Positions 55,885 to 64,000 of a DNA stretch of 64,000 bases are shown here, piece after piece. A program made the translations under genes and the position numbers. The notes under the pieces were generated by a model. It ran no database searches. It was not told the DNA's origin and saw only the letters and a list, made by a program, of their open reading frames with translations. How positions within the stretch are numbered: position 1 is the first letter of the stretch; each line of letters starts with the position of its first letter. The stretch comes from Branchiostoma floridae (taxonomy: Eukaryota; Chordata; Leptocardii; Amphioxiformes; Branchiostomatidae), in the NCBI RefSeq assembly GCF_000003815.2, contig NC_049992.1, positions 3,880,115 through 3,944,114 of the forward strand. The letters are read 5' to 3'.

Positions 55885-56990
55885 CTCAGTTTCTCCTGTC
55901 ATAACAAGTACTAACTCTGCTGGGAGAGGGGAGGGGGGCTCACATCTGAGGATTGCAATGATAGACAAGAGTCAGGACAACATCTCAACATAAAGTGGTT
56001 CAAATTTAATAATTTTCTTCTCTCCTTTCATGAAAGTTATGACTGCCAGTCCTAAGGCTCAGTTTCGCCTGTCATAACAAGTACTAACTCTGCTAGGAGA
56101 GGGAGGGGGTCTCGCATCTGAGGATTGCAATGATAGACAATAGTCAGGACAACAACTCAGTATTAAGTGGTTCAAATTGAATGATTTTCTTCTCTCCTTT
56201 CATGAAAGTTATGACTGCCAGTCCACGGCTCAATTACTCCTATATATCATAACAAGTCCTAACTCTGCTGGGAGGGGGTGGGGGAGTCTCGCATCTGAGG
56301 ATTGCAATGATGGACAATAGTCAGGTCTGAAAAAAACATCTCAGTATTAAGCAGTTCAAATTTGATAATTTTCTTGTCTCCTTTCATGAAAGTTATGATT
56401 GCCAGTCCACGGCTCAGTTACTCCTATACAAACATGTATATCATAACAAGTACTAACTCAGTTGGCAGGGGGAGGGCTCTCACATCTGAGGATTGCAATG
56501 ATTGACAATAGTCAGGTCCGTAAAAACAACTCAGTATTAAGTAGTTCAAATTGAATGATTTTCTTCTATCCTTTCATGAAAGTTATGACTGCCAGTCCTA
56601 CTGTAGGCTCAGTTACTCCTATATATCATAACAAGTCCTAACTCAGTTGGGAGGGAGAGGGCTCTCACATCTGTGATAGACAATAGTCAGGTCCGTAAAA
56701 ACAGTCAGTATTAAGCGGTTCAAATTGATTGATTTTCTTCTCTCCTTTCATGAAAGTTATGACTGCCAGTCCTATAGGCTCTGAGTTACTCCTATATATC
56801 ATAACAACTTAAACAAGTCCTTAGTTTTTTTACTAACTCAGTAAGGAGGGCGAGGGGTCTTGCATCTGAGGATTGCAATGATAGAAAATAGTCAGGTCAG
56901 TAAAAACATCTCTGTCAGTATAAAGCGGTTCAAATAGAATGATTATCTTCTCTCCTTTCATGAAGGTAATGATTGCTACAAGCAAAAGGT
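55885..56990. repeat. ~180-bp tandem repeat, six units
   Basis: CTCCTTTCATGAAAGTTATG followed by ACTGCCAGTCC marks units near 56022, 56192, 56373, 56566, 56738 and 56948 (spacings 170-210 bp). Each also has CTCAGTT.CTCCT, ATCATAACAAGT.CTAACTC, GGGAGGG..GGG.CTC, CATCTGAGGATTGCAATGAT and AGTGGTTCAAATT. The core TTTCATGAAA is palindromic. Confidence 0.9.
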
Positions 56991-57532
56991 CTGAAGGGTT
57001 TACTAAGAAGGGAGTAGACTCAAAGTTTACAACTGTTACATCAAAGTGTACTTCTTGAAAGTTGGGTATTTTCATTTGACAATAATCTGTATTACTAACA
57101 ACACTGCAAAATCAACAAGGAGTAATAATAATTCAAATTTTTCCATTTAAATCAAACCTTCCACTAATGTGGTAAATCTCAATATATAAGTTAGTGGAGA
57201 CAAAATTTTTTTTTTTTGTGACATTTTTATTTTTTTCTGAGCAGTAAAAGATGCCAGGCTTCTGCCAAAGTTTGACAAACATTGTGACACGTTCCGACAT
57301 CCAGACCTAAACATTGGTGTATTCTGATATGGAAAATATCATAACCCGATTTAACCAAGCCATAACTTCAGACAAAAGTCATCTCTCATATTTTGATTTA
57401 TCTGACATTGTGACATTGTGACATCAGGAAAACACTTGGAGCTGGCAGAAAACCTGCCAAGATGTCAAACAGATCAAACAGACACATGATGGAATGCAGA
57501 CTTCCTGACAGCTCTGTCTTATTAGGCCCAAT

Positions 57533-57893
57533 CTATATGAGTTTTTGTCGATATCTGTGGAAGTGTTGGGAGGGATCTGGAATGTTGGGGGCGGGACACC
57601 CGTGGCGCTTGCAGTCATAAACAGATATGTAGCCTAGTGAGCTCGTGTTATATGCTAATGAGCCCTCCCGAAGTCGGGACACATCTACACGTGCGCAGAA
57701 GCAGTGTCGGGGACCTCTGCCAAGCTATCGGGGACCCCTGCTAAGATATCGTATGAATTCTCCGGACCTTTCGAGAAAATTCTGCCGATATCTCTATGGC
57801 GATATTGCAGTTCCATCTAGACACTGAAAAAAAGCTGTAGGCGAGAGGCTGTCGGCTCGCCGATATCGGGAAAAACCGTGTCTAGATCGTGCC
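57533..57893. mobile_element. MITE, family D
   Basis: The left end GGCCCAATCTATATGAGTTT then TTGTCGATATC pairs with the inverse right end, GATATCGGGAAAAACCGTGT then CTAGATCGTGCC. Bases outside the ends (TTA left, ATA right) could be a 3-bp target. The interior is GC-richer than its surroundings, with GCTATCGGGGACC and GCTAAGATATCG repeats. About 360 bp, no coding capacity. Confidence 0.75.
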
Positions 57894-57899
57894 ATAGAC

Positions 57900-58795
57900 T
57901 AGTACAAAACACTCTCAGCCAGAACACATTCAGGCCACAATGCTTTGTGATATCGAATATAATTATCATTCAGGTGAATAACTGACGATACTGAAAAGCC
58001 ATGAGTAGCAATGCCAGTAGATGGCAGGACTACACACTCAGACAAACCTGTAAAGAAACCGCAGCCTTTATAATAGCCATTTGGGGGGGGGGGGTGTTGG
58101 CACGCACAGAGATTTGGTACTGGATCATTCCGAGTCATTTTACTGGTAGTAAGTCAGACTCACATAAAATATAAGGATAGTTAGGAAGGGTCAAGCAGAA
58201 AGCCCCAAACAAATTTAACTTTTAATCTCCCTTGGTACTTCAGAGGACCCATTTAACGGTCTTTCTGAGTGACAAGAAAAAGCTGTATTAATCTTGATGA
58301 AAAAAATTATGAAATTCTAAACATATATCCTTATTCTAAAAGAACCCTTTGATAATGGCTGTCTCCAGCTTAAATTTTTTCTGTCCAATAGACTTTGTTT
58401 GGGGACCCATTTTGCTGATTTTCTTTGTTCAGTCTGTCATCTTAAACTTACCAAATGCATTTTTTTCTTCATTTTGAAAATTTGATGGCATAAAGTTCAG
58501 ATTTTTTTCACAAGCTGACAAGTGGATTATTTTTCCATCCCCAGAAAACAAGTTTTCTTTCTGTTACTAAGGTGTAGACAACCTTCCAGTTTACAGATTG
58601 AAGAAACTATTATCATATGCATTTATAAGTCACTGAACTTGAATTCTCAACCTAAGTCTAGACCATCAGGCAACCATTGAAGACCATGGCCTTGGAACAT
58701 AATGGAGAACATCCTCTGTGTGTCAGGTTGAATGAATGATGGCAAAGACAACATGAATGACCCTGAACTCATCAACACACAGGTTATCTCTTACA
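57900..58795. other. AT-rich non-coding region
   Basis: An 11-base poly-G run near 58084. No gene or exon seen. Confidence 0.4.
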
Positions 58796-58799
58796 GCAA

Positions 58800-59175
58800 G
58801 AAGTGTTGTTGGGTGCAGATTGAAATGGTTGTAACTGACCTGGCAACTTCCACAAGGAGCATAATGGCTTCTGTTATCTGTTTCAATTTGACCTTGAAGT
58901 GTTAATGGCTGACAAAGGTGACCTTGAAGTGTAGTAAAAAGGAGAAAATCTTCTATTTTGTCAGGTTAGGAGACAGAAGAACACCACTATACCCAACACT
59001 TCCACTAACAGTCAAGAAAAGGCTATGATCTGTGCCCACCTACATGTTCAGAACTTGACCTTGAGATTTTGATCATTGATAAGAGTGACCTTGAAGAGTG
59101 GTAAATGGAGAAAATCCACCATTTTGTCAGCTTGAATGGCAGAAGAACACGGTAAATGCCCCCACACTTCTGCAA
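58800..59175. repeat. Two ~170-bp diverged copies rich in TGACCTTGA
   Basis: 58890-59000 and 59050-59165 share TTGACCTTGA, GGTGACCTTGAAG or GAGTGACCTTGAAGAG, GGAGAAAATC, ATTTTGTCAG and CAGAAGAACAC. TGACCTTGA is also the extended half site of nuclear receptors such as ERR or SF-1. It occurs at least five times here. Confidence 0.6.
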
Positions 59176-59179
59176 ACTG

Positions 59180-60350
59180 TTTTGCAGGCTGTAATCTGCA
59201 ACTACCAGATGTGCCCCTCATCTGCCCTTAGCTGAACTCCTGAACTTGACCGTCAAGCTGGCTCAGCAGGAAGTAGCACTTTTATGATCTTGTGACTGAA
59301 GGTGACATTGACCAAGATCATAAATCTCAAGAACTTTCAAGTTGTTTTGATAAACACAACACTGAGGGGCTGTCATCAAAATGCAAACTTATTGTTAGCT
59401 TTGGAAAAAAGAGAACAACTGATGGCAAATCATGAACAACTCTGAATGTTTAAACGTTACTTGTTCAACGAAGTGTATCGTTAACATTAACGTTAACGGT
59501 TATATGTAATGACTATGAACGTATTATTAAATGTAAGACCATACCAATTACTCAGAAACAAGAAACACTGTGACAAAATTTTTTCCTAAGCATGATGACA
59601 ATTATCTGAGAGGAAGGCAGCTGCAATATACTATATGATTTTTACTAAATTTGTGCAAACAGTTTCAGCCAAATTTAGGGTGTGAACAGTGTCTGCTTTA
59701 CTGCCTTGGTCCTCTGTTTTGATAATGTCCTAAGATGCCTGAAAACAGCATTTAGTGGCCTGAATGAGATTATAACTTTAAGACAATGAGATTATAACTT
59801 TAAGACAATGTCAGGCTATAGCTCTGAATGCAATAATAGAAGTATATCAAAGTCTTATAGCCCAAATTTCCAATTCCAATTGAAGGTTAGGAAATTTGTA
59901 TAGGGTCAGGCCTGAGGTAGCCCAAGGAACAGGTTAATTTGAGCCCCACCACAAACAAATCAGCGAACAGCCTGAACAACTCTCCAAGACATCTTGAGAT
60001 GCTTAGGAAGGCAAACTTCAAGTTAGTGGAGTCATAACCTTTGACCTCCAGGGAGCTATTAGCTGGGCTCCCCTTCTGGGAAGCAAGGTCGAGTCAAGGT
60101 CAGCATGTAACATGGAGGTCTGGGTAGGACATGTGGAGGTGGTTAGGTTAGGTTAGGGCTGTCAGGGGACTGCAAGGGGTGGGCTAAGTGGGCGGCGCTG
60201 AAGACACAAACATGCACATTCAAGAAAACCTTTTACACTTGCAGAAAAGTTTTGCCAATGTTTATGAAGGTTAGACATTCAGGTAAATAGTGTCTTAAGA
60301 CAATTCAATCTTCACAACTGGAAAAGATTTTGGAGACTACTTCCAAACGT
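59180..60350. other. Non-coding, no recognised gene
   Basis: A 25-bp direct duplication at 59766-59805 (GAGATTATAACTTTAAGACA twice). Otherwise no gene or large repeat. Confidence 0.4.
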
Positions 60351-60352
60351 TT

Positions 60353-60835
60353 CCAGTGACATCCATCACTCTTTTTCAGCATCACAAGAATGAACTGACA
60401 GAACAGTCTAGCAACACTGAAGAACCATAGTAGAACATTCTAGTGACGCTGAATAAGAACATTCTATCAATGCTGAAGAACATTCTAGTGACGCTGAATA
60501 AGAACATTCTAGGCATTTCCAGTGACATTCATCATTCTTGTTCAGCGTAACGAACTGACAGAACAGTCTAGCAACACTCAAGAACCACTGATAGTAGAAC
60601 ATTCTAGGAACACTGGAGAAGAACATTCTATCGATGCTTGAGAACATTCTAGTGACGCTGAATAAGAACATTCTAGGCTAAGGACACTCAAGAACCATAG
60701 TTAGAATATTCAAGTGATGCTGAAGAAGAACATTCTAGGATTATGGGGAACACTGAAGCAGAACATTCTTACAAGTCAGGCTGAAAAAATATTCTAGAGA
60801 TGCTGAAGAAGAGTGGTAGTAGAAGATTCTAGTCA
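60353..60835. repeat. Array of GAACATTCT motifs
   Basis: GAACATTCT occurs exactly ten times (60433, 60457, 60478, 60502, 60597, 60621, 60642, 60666, 60728, 60761), plus variants such as GAACAGTCT, GAATATTC and GAAGATTCT. Spacing is mostly 20-25 bp, linked by TAGTGACGCTGAATAA-type words. A larger ~167-bp period is visible: CAGTGACAT.CATCA.TCTT with GAACTGACAGAACAGTCTAG at 60353 and again at 60520. Confidence 0.9.
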
Positions 60836-60839
60836 AAGA

Positions 60840-63000
60840 AGCAAAAGAAAAGTCAGTCCAGAAATGCAGCATATACTCTTCAGTAAAAACCTGGTATGTC
60901 AATTTCTATAAGGCAGTTCAAGGAGTAATTGCAATACAGCAAAAAAAGACAAAGTAAGTCAGCTGACATTGACACTGTATGAAGGCAGGAATGAGAGCCT
61001 GTTTTTGAATTTGGAAGGTTGAGGTTGGAGATCATAACTTGGTACTTAAAGTTACTAGATTCAGAAGCACAATATGTTACCAAAAATACTTTTAGTCCCA
61101 TCAATATTGTACCAATGGCTGCAATGCATTTAAAAAAAAAGGCTCAGCCTGTCAATTTTGTGTTCTACAATCAGAAGCAAACCTGTTCTTTATCTGGCTG
61201 AAAATCTGACATCCTGCTGTTGTTGAAATAACTGTGAAATTGGGTTGTCTTCCATGCTGTGCTGAAGCCTTACGAGCTTCCAAATGACCCTATGCAAAGT
61301 TAAGAAATCATAATGTAAATCTAAGGTGATGCAATTGCTCTTTCAACTAAGATGCAAACATCCTCAGACACTCAATACAAACAAATCATACTTCTAAGAT
61401 GATTCACAGCTTGTTATCTACATCTTCTTGTAGTATTACTTCCTTTAAGGAGGTGGAATGATCTCCTTACGACTTCCTGACACCTTCTGACCTAAGGAGG
61501 ACCTGACGTGACTCATGATGAAAAACAAGGCAAACAGAGCAGCAGGTCAGATAACCCTTATCAGTACAAACATCATTAGCCTGAAGGTTAGGACAGGAAA
61601 CTACACGTATGGCAGGTACAACACTATCATAATACAGAGTGTATCTAAATGAAATTTACATGTATGTTCATGTATAGTGTGAATCTTATGAGTTTAATGT
61701 ACAGTATGCATTCGATTTATCATATTCTATTATGTGTGGGAAAATCTGAGCTTCATTTTAAAGCTATAGTGCACGATGAATCTTGCAAATCAGCCTTTTG
61801 GCTGCAAAGAGAGTTTGCAAACAAATCGATAAACCAGTCATACATAAAATAACTCTTGAAAATGGCATCTTAAAAATGCTTAAAGCAAGAATGGAGACTG
61901 ATTATAGAGAAACTTAAGATTTCAGTCCAAATAACATTAGAAATTGAGTAATACTCAAAGTTGCCAATGTTAAGGATTGAAATTAAGACCGATGTCAGAA
62001 AAATCAATTACAGTCTAAGCTTCCATGTTAAAGTCACCGCAGGTGTCAGGTGAGAGGAGGCATTTCTAACTACAGTAAAGCAGCTCAGACTCCCTTTTAT
62101 CACTACAAATCTTCAATCTTAAGAGGACCACACATGTAGTGCTGTCTCCAGCTTTGAATTCTTTCTGTCCCACTCACTGCTTGCCACACCAGAATGGCAC
62201 TCTACAGAGGTCTGTACCTTACTAGAATCTCAGCTGCTACTTTTCCAAAACAGCCTGCTAAGATTTGTCATTTCTGGGAAATGTGAATCTGGCTTTTCCT
62301 GTGCGATTCCTGGTCAGGTCAGCCCTGCTTAACTCCCTGATCCTGTTTATGTGTGTCAAGATGACATGTCCACTCTGTAACCTGTTACACATTAACACTA
62401 AACAAACACTACTAATCACCCACTACACTGTGTGGCACTGATAAGGACTTTATATCTCAGTACACAGAACATGTCATTGATATATACATGTCGAAACCTT
62501 ATTGGTGCCCATCAAAAAGGACTCAATATATCTGCAGTGTGAAAAGTAGACGTCTGACAAGACTTAATAAAATATTATATTCATAAGCTGTCAATAAAAA
62601 GTATGTTTTGAGAGTTTATACCTGCATGAGCTAGTTCTACATTTACTATATGATTCAAGCAATAGTATTATAGATATATGAAATCATAAACATGCACATA
62701 AACAGGGTATGTAGGCCCACTTTTTACGTCAGACTTGCAGAACACTGCTGAGGAACCAAGAGAAAACAATGACTTAATCCTTAATATTTAGAAAACCATG
62801 ATTATTAACTTAAATTTTACACCTGCAGGAGTTAAGAACAATAATCATTTTAAGTTACATTTAGCAGAACCAAATGTGGTTTATCATTCCCACTCTCTTA
62901 CACTGACTGTCAGCATGGAACTGGGAACTCCAACTCAGGGGAAATAACTGTGTACTCAATAACCAGAAAGTGTCACAAACTTTAGGAAGCTAAATTTGAG
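60840..63000. other. AT-rich non-coding region
   Basis: No exon, MITE or clear repeat that I can support. Short open frames only. Confidence 0.4.
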
Positions 63001-63004
63001 CTTT

Positions 63005-63185
63005 CCAACCTATATTGTATAGCAGTGACCACCTCGATAGTATTAGTTACCTATAGGGACCACCTGGCCAATGGGACCATTTTTTGATGGTCCCTTCCAT
63101 AATTTAAATTTCCCCATTGACACAAGTATTAAGAGTCCTACCTATAGTGATCATCTGTCCACAGTGCCCAACTGAAATGTGTATA
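63005..63185 (+). repeat. Dispersed repeat related to the source of the 56-bp minisatellite
   Basis: GCAGTGACCACCTCGATAG, ATAGGGACCACCTGGCCAAT, GATGGTCCCTTCC, CCATTGACACAAGTATTAAG and ACCTATAGTGATCATCTGTC run in the same order as 5240-5420. It is a single, non-tandem copy. Confidence 0.65.
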
Positions 63186-63365
63186 ATGCATTTAATTTTG
63201 TAACAAGTTGAACTGATTCGGAAAAAACATCAACAATGACTCATGCACAATGGTCAGTCCCCAGTGTTTGAAATGTGTTTTGCCTGACTCATATACATAA
63301 TGGATAACCCCCACTGATCATGATCTATGGGATAATCCAACCCGTGGGTGGCAGTGTCATACCTG

Positions 63366-63440
63366 TGATGTCATCACCCTTCCTATGACATCACTTCCTG
63401 TTCAGCAGGTATAAATGCAAAGCCGCCGGCATGTAGGCCT
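63366..63440 (+). promoter_or_regulatory. TATA/CRE promoter of a right-edge gene
   Basis: A TATA box (GTATAAAT, TATAAAT at 63410-63416) is preceded by two CRE-like sites, TGATGTCATCA (63366-63376, palindromic) and TATGACATCAC (63384-63394), each followed by an Ets-like CTTCCT. Initiation is expected about 30 bp downstream, near 63440. This compact arrangement suggests a gene inducible through CREB/ATF or AP-1-type factors. Confidence 0.55.
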
Positions 63441-63566
63441 AGCGGCAAGTTTGCGCAACCCTCCGGCACCGTAAACCTGATCAGACTCAACACTTGAGTT
63501 TTCTTAACCGTGCTACACTGACGCAAGGAGCTTCAATCTCAACTTTCTTCACATTCCTTCATACAG
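63440..63566 (+). other. Candidate non-coding first exon
   Basis: From the expected start near 63440 to a strong donor ATACAG/GTAAGAAG (last exon base 63566). It has no long open frame, so it would be 5' UTR. Alternative donors follow: GGACAG/GTATAG (after 63725), and GCAAA/GTGAGT after an ATG at 63754 that reads MALPRCLLTSA. The coding part of the gene lies beyond the window. Confidence 0.45.
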
Positions 63567-64000
63567 GTAAGAAGTTTTGTTTCCTTCAGCTATCATAAAC
63601 TTTTAGATTTATACTTAAGCAGAAATTTCAGTTACTTTTGGAAGTTCCTCTTCTTCACCTTTCACTTTCTTCACCTATCACTGAGAAGTTTAGACACAAC
63701 CCGGAGCATTGAACAGACTGGACAGGTATAGCTTTCTGTCAGCACTTTGAAACATGGCATTGCCAAGATGTTTATTAACAAGTGCAAAGTGAGTAGAAAC
63801 TTAAGCAAGAGTCTTTAGACAGTGCTCTATTGAAAAGGACCATATGACAGGCAAAGCTTTGGGTGCTTTCTTCTGGGCGTTACTGTAATCTTACTCTCAA
63901 TCCAGTTTGATCCAGTGAAAATACCCAAACATGGAAACTATCCAAGTTTGGGACAGACCAAAATTGAAGACAAGTGTCGCCCGGACACACAAGGAACTAA

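Noticed and set aside
60141-60158. Telomere-like TTAGGTTAGGTTAGGG
   Set aside because: Only three imperfect units, not the vertebrate-type repeat expected for a chordate. Most likely chance.

Overview
The window is non-coding-rich genomic DNA of a multicellular animal, most likely a lancelet (Branchiostoma). It has split genes with GT..AG introns, tRNA-derived SINEs, non-LTR retrotransposon 3' ends, many short inverted-repeat (MITE or foldback) elements, a mariner remnant, and an unusual load of mini- and mid-length satellites. The lancelet assignment is an inference: the SINE and MITE types and the minisatellites spanning exon-intron junctions resemble what I recall of Branchiostoma. No database was searched. 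No bacterial, organellar or viral gene was seen.

One gene is certain. On the minus strand, the last three coding exons of a cationic amino acid transporter (SLC7A, CAT subfamily) lie at 49654-49485, 48302-48194 and 47674-47514. They join in frame and end in a stop codon. The rest of the gene was not found between 49.7 and 64 kb, so a very long intron is likely. Two partial genes are proposed from splice-site logic. One is a signal-peptide first exon on the minus strand at 24045-23994, downstream of a GC-rich block. The other is a TATA/CRE promoter with a non-coding first exon on the plus strand at 63366-63566, at the right edge.

Layout. 1-3.2 kb: mostly unique sequence with a few dispersed repeats. 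3.2-5.1 kb: a 56-bp minisatellite with a 454-bp higher-order period. 5.1-11 kb: MITEs, a 0.4-kb hairpin and SINEs. 11-18.6 kb: old, diverged tandem repeats, later invaded by a LINE fragment. 18.6-24 kb: SINEs, local duplications and a second copy of the first MITE. 24-27 kb: a GC-rich promoter-like block, then a 51-bp array in which each unit carries ATTGG and often TGACG. 27-31 kb: a foldback element and a ~180-bp satellite. 31-47 kb: local duplications, SINEs, a foldback, a deleted mariner and LINE tails. 47-51.7 kb: the SLC7A exons, their duplicated splice-acceptor arrays and three MITE insertions. 52-64 kb: a near-perfect foldback, a SINE, a (TG)n tract, a second ~180-bp satellite, another MITE, a GAACATTCT array and the right-edge promoter.

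The most striking observation is in the SLC7A gene. In all three visible introns, the 3' splice site plus adjoining sequence has been tandemly duplicated upstream of the real exon: five extra copies before the first visible exon, two before the next, one before the last. One duplicate also received a MITE, so an intact empty site and the filled site lie about 100 bp apart in the same intron.
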